Below are positions 1 through 29,900 of a DNA stretch of 64,000 nt, in pieces (the first letter of the stretch is position 1; each line of letters opens with the position of its first letter). Where the stretch lies: NCBI RefSeq assembly GCF_047495875.1, contig NC_092462.1, forward strand, positions 32,930,523 through 32,994,522, given 5' to 3'. The translations under genes and the position numbers were made by a program. The notes under the pieces were generated by a model. It made no database searches and was not told the DNA's origin. It was given only the letters and a program-made list of their open reading frames with translations. The DNA is from Pithys albifrons albifrons. Taxonomy: Eukaryota > Chordata > Aves > Passeriformes > Thamnophilidae.

Positions 1-303
1 GGCACTGAAATGTGTTCCTGTTTTTTCTTTTTATGGAAATTCTGTACTCTTTAATACTAATATTTTAAAAGAAAATTTTGGTTGCTGTCTCAAAATCAAT
101 GTCTTTAGTGCTATAAAATAGGATCAGATTAAACTTATGCTTGTTTTCATAAAGAAAATACACAAGCAACTTTTGATTTAGTGATTATCACAAGATTTCA
201 TTCACTATGTAACTGCTAGTTTTTTTTCAATTGTTCTCACCATGAGAGGTTAGGTTTAGTAAGAGAGAGAGTTCATGTTATTACCATTTTTTTTCTATTG
301 AAG

Positions 304-16992
<16,689 letters not shown>

Positions 16993-17615
16993 ACTGACAC
17001 ACCTATTCAGTGACTTCTGATCGCCAGCAAATATGTTGGAGTATTTTATGCTGCAGTGTAATTTATGTACAGCACTGACTTGAATGTTAAGTTTGAGACT
17101 AATACGCCATTTTGAATTTTACATATGACTATTGCATTAAATGGAAAATTGGTGCCTTCTGATTAAACTCTAGCCTTATTTAAATAGGACTTCTTTACAG
17201 GAGTTGCATCTCAGGCCAAAAACTTAAGTTCCTCTTGGTACTGATAAAGGAACTTTGTATCTTGGATTTACTGCTGAAGTTCACTGATAACAGGAGCAAT
17301 ATCCAGAATTGTGGTTCCAGTGGAAGAATTTGGTAGGCACCCTTAAAAAAAGAGTTATTTTCTCTTAGCTGGAGTGATTTACTATATGTAATCCTACCCT
17401 GCAGTCAGGGAAATAGATAACTCCAGAAAATCGTCACTGGGTTTAAATGTTACATGTTTTACATCAAATTTACAGTTGGGTGTCTTTTTTTCCTGATAAT
17501 AGTAGAGAATACAACTCGTAATGTGGTTTAAAAAAGTAATACTTGCACCTTCATTCTATGTCTATGTACCTTACAAGAAATCAGGCCGGCTCTAATAAAA
17601 ACTCAGTACTAAGAA
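16993..17615 (+). other. ETFDH: ETFDH 3' untranslated region
   Basis: Non-coding sequence between the stop and the best poly(A) signal. Variant ATTAAA hexamers at 17136-17141 and 17162-17167 could give a shorter 3' end. The cleavage position is inferred, not seen. Confidence 0.7.
17594..17599 (+). terminator. ETFDH: ETFDH poly(A) signal AATAAA
   Basis: First canonical AATAAA after the ETFDH stop, about 600 bases downstream. Cleavage would fall near 17610-17620. Confidence 0.65.
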
Positions 17616-17779
17616 AAAGCCTAAATTGCCTTGGGGTGAAACCATACGGCCTAGGAAGCACTACTAAGCTGGAAAAACACAACCACTATTTATTTACACA
17701 TTAGAACCATACCTAAGATGCAAAACACTACAGCTTAACAAAAAAAAAAGAAAGCCACATGACCTTTGAACAGTTTGTC

Positions 17780-17785
17780 TTTATT
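17780..17785 (-). terminator. PPID: PPID poly(A) signal AATAAA (minus strand)
   Basis: TTTATT on the + strand reads AATAAA on the - strand, 113 bases past the PPID stop. It implies a short 3' UTR of about 130-150 nt ending near 17760. It faces the ETFDH 3' end across a gap under 200 bp. Confidence 0.75.
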
Positions 17786-17897
17786 ATTAGACTTTGTGTT
17801 GTAAACACAAAACTGCAGCAGAGAGCAAATGAAAGAAGCAGCTCTGTTTATCCTTCTGCGTGAGTTAGTGCATAGATTTAAATGTTTAGGAAAAAAA

Positions 17898-17986
17898 TCA
17901 AGCAAACATTTTAGCATAAGCTGCTTTCTCTTTCTCCTTTTGGGCTTTTATCTTCTGCTTGATTTTGAGTGTTTCCGTCTGAATAG
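17898..17986 (-). CDS. PPID: PPID exon 10 (stop codon)
   Basis: Encodes (A)[18 protein letters not shown] then [10 protein letters not shown] and TGA (17900-17898). This lysine-rich C-terminal helix ends AKMFA as in mammals. Confidence 0.97.
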
Positions 17987-20900
17987 CTGATTAAAAAGAA
18001 AAATCATGACAGAGTTAGAGTAATCACTTTAAATCAGGTCTCTTAATAGGTTAAGACCAAATCACACTGCTGAACTTTATTTAATAAAACTGCCTTTAAC
18101 CTTGGTCGGATACTAGCAGCAAAAAGCCTTGTCCCTGATTTTGAGTTACCTGCTCCGGTAACCACATCGAGGAGTGTACAGCAAGCACAGTATTGGTGCT
18201 GCCACAGAATTTATGAGCTAGTAAGAGCCCGGTGAGATTGGGACATGGTTCAAGAGGAATGCTGCTGACCTACATAAGCAGGTTCCAGTGCAAACAGAAG
18301 CATCACCAGGTTTTCCACCTCACTGGGCTCTGTGCTCAAAACATCAGTTTAAAAAGCCAGCATTTCAGGCATCACACTGGCATGAATTTCTACTAAATAC
18401 TACCCTGGTACTTTGTTAAATTCTTAACAAATTTTATAAAGAAACAATTTTATTTTACCTTTGTCCTCAGGGGCTATTTCATGAGCCTTTTTAAGATCAG
18501 CCTTAAATAAAAGAGAAATATAAATTAATGTTCTGATGAAATTTTTAGATTTAAGGGGAAAAAAGGTGATCATTACCAGTGCCTGATCGAGATCTTTTAT
18601 TCCCTGCCATCCTTGAGCCCGTCTGTAGAGAGCTTTAGTATTTGCTGGATCTATTTTAAGAGCCTGTAAATTTAATAAAATTGCCACATTAACATTTCTT
18701 ATACTTCACAGCCTCCCATCTCCACAAATGGCAAAATTCACACCAGCAGACAATCTTCCCAGTTAGTTTTAGGGTAAACTGTCAAAACATTAACTGTATA
18801 AAAAAGGAATGCTGTATTGCAGCACTCTGAATATCTAGTTAAGCAGCTTCAATACCACTGCACCAAAAGTGGTCTTTTGTCAAGGATGAGCATACATGAG
18901 GCTAAAAGGGAACAGCTGTGTGTGTGTATATATAGCTAGCTGTCAAGGATAAGGAGTTGCTGCAGTTCAAATTATCCTAACCTTGAGTCTCACAGTACAA
19001 CTCTATACTGCAGCTCCTTCACACCAAAAAGCCCTCAAATGGTGTCATAAATCAAGATTTCGGGTAAAGGTTTTGTTTACTGTAGGCTAGAAAGATACAT
19101 GTAAGCAACCCCTCTCATCATGCTTCAGGAACCTTGCCAAGTTCTAGTCATTACACCTTTTCTGAGCTGAACGTTTTCAATAATGTATATATGCCAGCTC
19201 TAATATGACAATATCAAAACAGGAAATACAGTGGCTGGGCAAAGAGGTTGTTCCAATACTTGATTACTTTGATTATTTTTTCAAAATACCTCAGTAAATT
19301 TGACTAGCTAGCTGTTATCTTGCCTGTGAAGATCACATTCTTACTGCAGTTATTATTACAGTGTTTTAAAGGATATAGTTTCTCAGTGATCAGACAAAAT
19401 GCCTTCACGGGAATGTGCCGCTTTATTGATTTCATTTATTCATTTTAAATCATTAATATGAATTATAGGCATCAGACAACACATCCATATTTTTTTAAAT
19501 CACTTCAGTACTGGCTGTTAATACAAACAAAGTACTACTCTGGATGTTCCTTAACCATCTGCTATAAAGTGTCAAGAATTATGTGTCTGTATTGAATACA
19601 CATAGGTAGCATTCCTTGGTTTTTACTTGACCATTGTGCTTACAGCTATTTCAAAGCAAGGTTTGTTTGAACAGGTTCAGCTGTACCTTATTTATGCCAA
19701 ACAATGCATGTATTACTGGGTGTTAATCTAATTTGCTTTGGGCCTTAAGAAATCTTAAAAGTGAAAGTGTATAGTTTCTCATTAATAATTACCGAGAACT
19801 TTAATAGCTAATTCTAGAAAACCAGTGCTCTGATTAGAACACTGATACACTGCTGTGAGATGTAAGCTAAATACCTTTCAGAAATCTATTACAGCTATGG
19901 AGTTGCCTTTATCTAACAATTCTTGAATCTTAAAAAAAAGAAACCAACAAAAATAAGTGATTTTCTACCCACAATAGCAATTAGTAATTTCTATCTGTAA
20001 CACTTAAATGTTCTTTCAGTTTTTACCATTTTCTAGGTGACAGATTTTTTCTTTCCTCATCCCTTATTTGTGACTATAGATTTATGAAGATTTTCCATGT
20101 GGTAACACCATCAGCAGACTAGAAAGCAAGCCAGGTCTCTAATGCTGTCACACACTGATTAGCTGAGACTTCTACTTTCAGCAGTGAACCCTTAGGAGAA
20201 GCTGCTGAGGATCCTCTGCTAACAGATAAGAGCATTCTTTCCTCTGTTGCGTCCAAAATTTCTGTTTTACTGAATTAGTTAAATTTTCCTCAAATTTATT
20301 AAGTTCTCAGTATGTCTATGTCACGGATCTTTTTTTTTAGTTTAATTCTACCAGTTTTCTTCTTTTGTTATATTGACATTACTTCTTTTTTTCTATTCAC
20401 TGGTTTCTTTTCACCACTAAGCCTACCTGAAAGGTTAGCTATTTAGTCAGAAAAGTCACTTCCGTGAATAAAATACGAGACCATGAAATCTAGAAACAAA
20501 GTAAAACATTTTGCTCACACTAGTCTTCCAGAGGAAAGTATTCCTCTTTCACTGAAGACAGCTTAACTCTTTGAAATATAGAAACTAGCTCTGCAAACCA
20601 AACTGACAATGACATACATTTTTTAAGCAGTAAGCAACACCCTCTTTCATTTGTTTCTAATGATTCATTTCAAATCCAAAATCTTTTTTAAAAGCCACAT
20701 ACTGAAAAGTTAGTCATAACGTCACCAAGAGTTTCTACTTTGTTTACTTTCAAATCATAAGCTTATCAAAAGACTTTTTAAAAAAGCTTGGTAGTTGCAG
20801 TCTCCCTTTTCTATTTAGGCCAAGTGTTAATCAAAATACCAAACATTAAATTTACCTCTGAACAGCTCTCAATGGCTCCCTGCCAATCTGACAGTTTTAG

Positions 20901-23900
20901 TTTACAAGCGCCAATGTTTAAAATACAGGTCAGCGCAACAGTCTTTAACTTCGGTTTGTCTGCCTCCTCTGCCACTGCTTCAGAAGCTTCTACATACCTG
21001 CAGAAAAACAGATTCACATAAACATATATTAGTGTTGTAACTTCCATTTTGTCCTGCCCTTACCTATCTTTACACAGGTATGTCCTAGCCAAACTACTAT
21101 TTCTAAAGCAGCTGCAATTCCACTATTACAAATCTTTATTAAACTAAATATATAGAACCCATTCTGACAGAAAAGATCAACTCACTGGTCAATGTTTTCC
21201 TGTAATTCCTAGTCCTCCACTGTGCTGGCAGCATTCTTTTTCTTAGACAAATGCACTATTCTAGATGGTAGGAAACTATTAGAATTTATCTCAGTGACTT
21301 TGTTCTCAAAAACCATGTTACTCATTAGAGCAAAAAAATCAACACCACCACTGCAACTTCCACGTTCATGGAAAGCATTATGTCTTCTTCAGTTCCCTCA
21401 GTAATCTTTTAATTAGCTCAGGCATTTATGGTTAAAAGCTGAATGTAACTTGACTTTCTACAGGAGTATGGTTTTATGAGCATTAGTACCACCATCTTCT
21501 TCCCACTGTCTTCCTTTATGACCTTTTCTCCTGAACTTCAAAACTGATACTGGTTCAGGACTAAGCCACAGCAGTTACTGTATTTGTTTCAAAAGCAACC
21601 TGACAGGCAAACTGCATCTCATTCTTCTTAATTTACACTGTGCTAATGCTGTCTGTTTTTTATTTCAAGTGGCAAAGGTCTGTTGTGGATACAAAAGTTT
21701 CAACTCTTTAATGGCCTACTTTACAGAACTTCTGTGTGTTTTATTTAAAAAATAGAAATCATGTCCTCACATACATTCACATTTTAACCATGCTATGATT
21801 AATGAAGCCTTTGCAGATCATTGCCTGTGTAAGATCAATTCTGCCATGCCCTCTCTTTTGAGTGTTGCATGGTTTGTATGTAACTTAGGATCACAGAAAT
21901 AAGCAATACTTAAAAAGTGTTAGAAGTAGTCCCAGTGATTTTTCCACTTGCTGGGCATCATTCAAAAAATGAGAAACAGAAGAGAGAGAAAAGAGTAAAA
22001 AAGGTAAGGAGAGTTACAACACAAATCTATATTACATTCAAAACAAACAGAGCACACATATATTTATAAATCACACCAAAACATGAAAGGCTGCAACCAT
22101 TCTGGAAACAAAATTAGAGCTTCCAAGTCAAAGAAATTAGTAAGATGAGTATCTAGGGAGACAATAGAAAATAATACAATTTTTTTTACAGAAAACTTGT
22201 CAATTCTAAAAAAAATGCTAAGAACCAATAAAACAAGAAAAAGAACAGAAGTTTATAATGGTTAATACTGGTAAAAAGCCAGCATGGCTGGACGGTGTGG
22301 TGGGTGAATTGTACATAAGCCATTGGAGATACTCTGGTAAAAGCTATTCTCTTTCTACCAGTTCTGGCAACGTGCCAGCTAAAGTACACCATCCTACATG
22401 AACTATTAGATTTTAAGATACAACAGGGTCTCCACAAAAGTATGGCCTATAAAGAACAGCTGGAATGATGAGAATACTTTAGTCTAGAAAAGTTACTGTG
22501 CTTTCCATCTAAAAGGACAAATAGGCACCAAAGAAGCTCAAACTGGAAGAGCCTTCACTGGGTATGCTCAAAAGTGAGAAAGACAACTAATTGTAAGGGA
22601 TTATTTACCTAAGTATGCAGGGAGAAAACAGACAGATGCAACACAAAGATCCTTAAAGATCTATCTTTTTTTATGTATGATTTCCAAAAGGTTTGCATGA
22701 AAATGCTATTTGCTTCAAGGTTTGCGTTGGCCTATGATAGGCTTTTTGAGGGCAAAGCGAGACACTGCATCTTGGATTAATATCTGCAATTAAGGGATTC
22801 ATTTTATGCTTCAGAAAGACATCATTTATTTGAAACCCAGTCACTTAAAAACTCTGCTGAAGCATTAAATATGCCTGCATTTTTTTCTTTCATTATTGTG
22901 ACTGCTAGTCGACCAGAGATCACCAAGAAGGCAGGGATAAAGGTCAGTGTAACTTTTTTTTTAGGAGAGGTTCAAAAAGCTTGAAAAGAAGAGCAGTAAG
23001 GAAACAAAAGCAGAAAGACCACGATTCTGAAGGCAATTCTAAATTATGCATGGAGTCAGGATGATGGTATGAAGCCTCAGAAAAAAAGTAGCAAATGAAT
23101 GCAGGTCATCTTCGTCCTTTGAACTTACCAATTTCCTAAACGTACTGCTTTTTAGAAATCAGAAAAAGTACCTCCCTCCTTTGCTGTCCATTAACTACTC
23201 TGTATACTATTGTGCTTTTCTTCCCAATTATGCACCAGCACAGCATGAGTATGAAAAAAGGAGTATTTAGTCTGTTCTAAACAGTACTTCCTGCCTGTAG
23301 CTCTTACAGACCAATGAGTAGAAGACCTAATTGAGTAAGTAGCTAAAAATCAACCAGATGGGTTCCAGATTCAGAACGCTTTTTGTTCAAAAAGAAGAGC
23401 AATGCAACAGGCACTTTTTAAATGCACAAATCATTGCTGCATAGCAGCATTAATCTGGGTTACAGGAACTACCTGATTGAGTGACAGTAGCCTTACCGTA
23501 AACTTTTACTATACTTTTTAGCTGCCATTGCCCAATTTTGCGATTTGAAGGAAGTATTTCCTATATTCTTTATGTCTTCTGCTATGGCCACAATCTTGTC
23601 AACCTGATAAAATAGATAGGAAATGTAAAGTATGAATGTGTTTATGAAAGAAGTCGTGAGAATGCTTAACAGTAGGATCCCATGACCATCCTCTTTCAAG
23701 GATTATAAAACCTTAGAATACAAATACTCAAATTTTAGACAAATACTAGCTTCAAACCAGTACTATAATATTACCGACTTTATGCCACACAGATGTCTGA
23801 AAGATTAAATTCCTAGTGGGTTTTCTACAGTATATAGCAAGAGGAAATACCAGAGACAACACAGCAGTTTAACTCTTTCCTCTAAATGCTGTTATCCATA

Positions 23901-26900
23901 CAAAGGTTTTATAAAGGTGTTGGCGATTACTCAAAGAAGACGTTAATAATCAAAGTATTCAACCAAGACTGACTTATTCCTGAGAAAACGTTGTCTTCTG
24001 CTTCTCAAAACAGCATCAGTCACATGAAACCCTCACTCTCTCAAACTAGAAGTCATAGCAACACAGTTCTCCTTCTCTCTAAATACTTAAAATATCCATG
24101 GAGGAAGAAAAAGAACAACTGCCTGTCTACCAAATCCATCATTTCTGTTTCCAGAACCACATACATTTCAAGTGTAAAGTTACTTTTCCAGTGGCAAGAA
24201 AGTGTATAATTACTCCTGCCTGTAACACAGTTGTCTTAAGCTCTGTCAAATATTGCCATTTGTAATCAGTTTACACTTCTACCCTACTAGAAATAGTGAC
24301 CTTGAAAAAGCTGATCACAGTGTGAGACCAATGTCACTGTGGTTTCTGTAGTTGGTTTATACGAACAAGTTTAAAGTTGAAGGATGCAGGCACCTGCCAT
24401 TTCAGTTCTATATATCATCAAATGCTATCAAAAAACATTATCACAAGTTGAAGTGCTTCTCAAAAGCCAGATACAAGGAGTTCCAGTTTTCCAGCTGTAA
24501 TTGGTTTCTACTATTCTATTTTGTAATTCTGTCTTTTCAATCTATATTTGCAGCTCCCTTTTTCCCCCTCTCTCACAAATCACTGTTTGACTTACACAGT
24601 TGTGTCCAGTTCACTTTCATGATAAAGTAAAAACCTGCAGAAGAGCTGCTTTCACCAGTCTGCTCCCTAACTCCCAACAACACTCTCCTTCAGTCTGAAC
24701 AATCTGAAAAGCAAACAACTACTGGGAATTGAGAATGACTAGCTCTGATGTAGTAAAACCTTTTAAAAGGTTGATCCTTTATAATTTCTATTAAGTGAGG
24801 CAAAATCTGTTTAAGGCTGGTTATTTAAAAAATTGCACAGAAAAAGTGTGTAGGTACAACATTAAATTAGTCATCTGCAGAATGGAGTTCTAGTAGTTGC
24901 AATTTGACACTACAACACAAATAAAAGTAATAAGAAACTAAGAATAGAAAAAAAAGGGTGACAATTGTAAGTAACTGAGGTTTTAGTTACTGGAGAAAAA
25001 AATCAGCTGCAATTAGCGCTGAAAAGAAAGAGACAGCAATCCCCTCCCACAGCATTCTCTTTCCTAAAATAGAATGTCACCATTTAATCAGGACCTTAAT
25101 CCATTCTTAAGAAAAAAAGCTTAATGAACAGACACCATGTAACTCAGACCACCTACAAGTCTTACATTCTGTAGAATAAGTAAGAAGAAAAATACTTGCA
25201 TCTTTCAAGTCTACATCTGAATCTTCAGGAAAATCTGGATGAGCATCTCCAGATCCATCCTGGGGAACAATTCCCCAATCATCTCCTTCCTTTAGCTCTC
25301 CACATTCAGCGATGACACACAACTGAAAAAATAAAGTGTAAACAGCAGTATAGCTTAATTAGGACAATTAAAAAAAAGAGCCATAAGTTCTGAGTGCTCT
25401 TTGAAATTTCTGAAATTCAGTAAAAAGGCTTTTTCATCTGTTGTTTGGGTGCATTTGTTTCAGAAACCCATCACATCATGAGCCTATGCTCATCAAAAGG
25501 CTTTTATCACACCAAGTGTTATGTTCAGAAGAACAGCATTCCAAGAACACTATACCCATGCTTCACAGAGGGGAGGGGCTGGAAGAGGAACTGGCAACAA
25601 ACTGAGCTGCAGCAAAACACAAGACATGGAAGTTCTACTATATTAGAGAAGATGGTTCTTTCTTCAACTGCCAAGTCTTTTAAAGTTACAGAGGTATTAA
25701 TTTTTGAAACATCCATAAACTGACATAATATGACCTACATACTGATAGCTTTTTCAGAAATACAGTGACTTCTGACAAAATTTTTAAGGTAGGGTTGTGA
25801 ATTCCCCCTTGTAATTTAATCACCCATCTTACATTTCTACCAAAGGCTTCTACTCTCACAGCTGTGCTGAACAATAAATCATTTGTGCAGGGGAAATTGA
25901 CAGTGTAAGAACAAAAGCCTTTTAACAAGGACAGTAAAATAGAAATTAACACTGTTACTAAAAATAACTGCCTAACATTTAATATTTCTAAACATTACAC
26001 CAAACATTTAAAAGAAATGAATATACATCATATAAAGGAATAACAAACATCATCCTAAAATATGGATTTTGTTTACCTTAGCAGGATTTTCTCCTTTTAC
26101 TTCAATGTTTTCTAGTATTTTAACTACGCCCATTCCTTTGATCACTTGGCCAAACACCACGTGTTTCCCATCCAGGTGAGAAGTAGGCACGGTTGTAATG
26201 AAGAACTGAGAGCCATTAGTACCAGGTCCTGCATTTGCCATGCTCAGTAGACCTGGTTTATCATGCTGAATTGGGGGGGGGGGGGGAATCAGAACATATA
26301 AAAGATCTGTTATAAAAGCATACATGAGATTCCGTAAGGCTGTTCATATATATAGCAAGAACAGCCATAGCAACAACTTGGTAACCCAGGCAGTTACATA
26401 CAGCTGGCAACTAATTTTACCTATTAGACTAAAGAGGGCAAGTGCTCAGTCTTTACTTGCCTCCCACCAATCTAGCAAGCACAGCCACATGTGTGACTTG
26501 ATGCTGCTTCTCCACTGGATCCCGCACACAGCTGCTGAGAGACTTGAAGTTCACCGCTGCAAGACCATTAGCCTCAGGAAAGAAAGCTGAACACCACTTA
26601 AACCAACTTTAATGTTACACTGCCAAGATGGGTATGTATTGTTAATTTTAAAAGGGCTACTCACACAAAGTATGTTGCAGAACTGTGGAGTTTACCTTTC
26701 CCCCTTGCCTCCCACCCCTGTCCAATTACACATAATGCTAGACAGCAATGGTTCACAAACCAAAAGCCAAGTAACAGTAAGTTCTGGTGTTGCCTTATAC
26801 CTGCACATTTACCTTTTTTCTGTAAAGATCTGAGGGACAAGTTGGAAAGTTACAGATGGCAGTCAGCTGATTTCAATCTTCAGAAACACCACACACAACC

Positions 26901-29900
26901 CCACTTCGTTTGGGACCAAGTCTCAACATTATTCTCGTTATGAGGGTCTCTATAAAGAAAACTGTTGCCATTCAGGCATTTTCTTGCCATGAGTGTTTTG
27001 AATAACACTGCAGATAGATACTGTGTCTTTCCCATGACAGGTTCTGCTGTCATTTTTTAAGTTATAAGGCAAGTTAAAAAGTCTGGACAAAATCAGATTC
27101 CCTGACAGATTCAAGGTCTGCAAAACTACATCATGGTAACAGTGCTTGGGGACTGTGCAAGTTGGGTGTTCCAGAACAGCAGAGCCATTAGCTGGAGAAC
27201 TGACACCAAAAAACCCGGACTGGGATTGATCCGAGATACTGACTACTGCAAAAGTTTTGCAGTTTACTGCAATTTACAACAAATCATGCAAACAAATACA
27301 AGAGCAAACAGCTCCAGTGTCCCCCAGCCTGAACAAAACAACTCGCTCTTGTCCAAGACAGTGGTTAGAGAAAACTTTGCAAGACTGCTAGATTATAAGA
27401 GCAAGATCCAGTGAATTTCTACATAATAGAGTAGCAATGACACAGTTTCTTTCTTCAGGGAACTAAAGATCCTGTGACAAGGACCATTCAGAAGAGTTAA
27501 AAGCAGTGCTATGGGCACCACATAGCAAGTGTCATACTCCAGAGACCATCTCTACAACTATAGATGAATGCTGGAGTCACATTTCCAGCTATTGCTCCAA
27601 ATCTAAGTCCTGTAAGTCCTATGAGGAGTGCCTGAGGGAGGTGGGGTTACTTAGCCTGGAGAAAAGGAGATTCAGGGGTGATATTATCACTCTCTATAAC
27701 TACTTGAAAGCAAGGTGGGGACTGGTCTTTTCTCCCAGGCACCTAGTTACAGGACAGGACAAAATAGCCTTGATCAAGCTGCACCAGGGCAGGTTTAGGT
27801 CAGGAGGAAAGTCTTCATGGAAAGGGTTCTTAAACATTGGAATGGACTGCCCAGAAAAGTGATGGAATCACCATTCCTGGAGGTGTTCAAGAAACAACTA
27901 GTTGTCGACTTAGTACTATGGCCTAGTTGACAAGGTGGTGCTCAGGCAAGTGTTGGACTAGACGATCTCAAAAGCTGTTTTCCAACCTAGCTGATTCTGT
28001 GAACTTGGTAAAGGATTTTGATGTCTGATTAAAGGCTTGCCATATTTTCTTTTCCTAAAATACCATTTGGAGGTAAATACAAATGCAGTCAGGGCTTTGC
28101 TTTAACCACTTAAACGTTTTGAGTCAGTGTTGTGGAAGAGTCACTCATGTGCTATCACATATAAGATGATATGAAAACAGTTAAAGCCAATGCTGCGAAT
28201 TGTTATTCCTACAGCAGCAGGTGTCCTGGCTGTTGTGAAGGCTACTTGTAGAACACATTCTTTTTGTTGTTTCCAAGCAGTACTTCTACCAAGGTTCAAG
28301 ACACAATTACTGATAGTTCAAGCACAAGGGACCTTTTCCAGTCACACAGCCCTTTATCTACAGCTGAAACCACAGATGAACACTAAGAACAATTATTATG
28401 GTTGCCACTTTTCTCCAGAATACCTAACTCTTCTACCCAAAAACTGTCACGGTGTACAGCTAATACTTAAATTTGGAGATCTTCAAACGCTGTATAAACT
28501 GTAGGCTTAAGGTACACAGAGCTGCTGACAGAACACTTGCTGCATGTTCAAGGCACACACACACCTGTAGTCTCCCTGGTGTCACTAGATACCAATTTTG
28601 GGGACAAAGAGAGATTTAGAATTTCCTACTCCTGTAGCACAGCTCACTCCTGTATTCCTGCAGCTGGGCTGACAAAACTGCTTCTGGGACTGCACTAATG
28701 GTTGCTAGTAATGAAAGAGTGATAAGTAATGGGAGAGGTAAGTATTTCAAAGCCAGTATCTGAATGTTTTTGGATGTTCATGCTTTGACTGCTGAAGACA
28801 GAAATACTCAAGGTTGGATGCGGCTCTAAGCAACCTGGTCTAATGAAACGCGTCCCTGCCTACTGCAGGGAGGTTGGAACCAAATGATCTTAAGGGTCCC
28901 TTCTAACTCAAACTATTCTGTGATTATATGATCTCTTTAAAAGACATCCTCAAATCCAGACCTTTGCATATATATATCAAAAACTTGCTTTGTTCGCAGG
29001 ACATTTTACTAACATTTTGGATGAATAAAAGCCAGTCATAAACAAACTTTTTACTTCTCTTATCATTGGAAATAACTGTAGTAAGCAAAATGCTTTCTTT
29101 TAAATTTTCCTTTAGATTAATTCTGCAATCAACCATAGATTCCCCACTTCTTAAGAAAGGTATTTCTGACATCTAATCTTATCAATTTTATTAGTGTATG
29201 AAAAAAGCATAAAGTCCATTTAACGCTAAGATACTGCAGATGCTTCAAGGTGACAAAATTTGACACTTTTAAAATAATACCCCTGCTTCAGGAGAACTAA
29301 AATATTGTTTCAAATTAATTTCTGATAGTGCAATTAAGAAGAAAATTTAAACTACAGTTCTTGGTCGTAACGAGGCTGACCTCTTTTTGTATGTATTCCT
29401 GCATGTATTTGTTCTACATTCAACAAAGACCTTAAGGACAAACTAATTTGGGGCTTTTTTGCTGCATTCTTTCCATTGTTTAAAAATACACTACAATTGG
29501 ACTAAAGAGCACTAATTCTGACCTTGAAGATGAAGAAAAATAAAAATCATTGAAACTTCCCAAACTGAATACAACTAGTATTTTCAATAGAGTACCTTAT
29601 AATGAAAGTTTTCATCTTCAAATTTTTCACCATATATACTTTCTCCACCTGTGCCATTTTGGTTTGAGAAATCTCCACCCTGGACCATAAATTGCTTAAT
29701 AACTGTAAAATAAAATAATTATAAAATTATTGCTGATGCAAGGCAGGAAAGGCATGAAGAAAAACAATTCAGAAGAGCAATCCTTGTCCCAAGACCAAAC
29801 CCCACCTTTTACTTATCAACTGTCCACTAAGTAGTCCTTCAATTTTGTGGATATCACTTGGTATTTCAACCTTTACCTGAAATTCATTTCAACCTGTTCG

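Larger units (their letters stand above)
26266..29595 (-). other. PPID: PPID intron 3
   Basis: 3.3-kb intron with two CR1 fragments (27600-28003 and 28809-28931), both antisense to PPID, and a C-tract polypyrimidine region at its 3' end. Confidence 0.85.
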
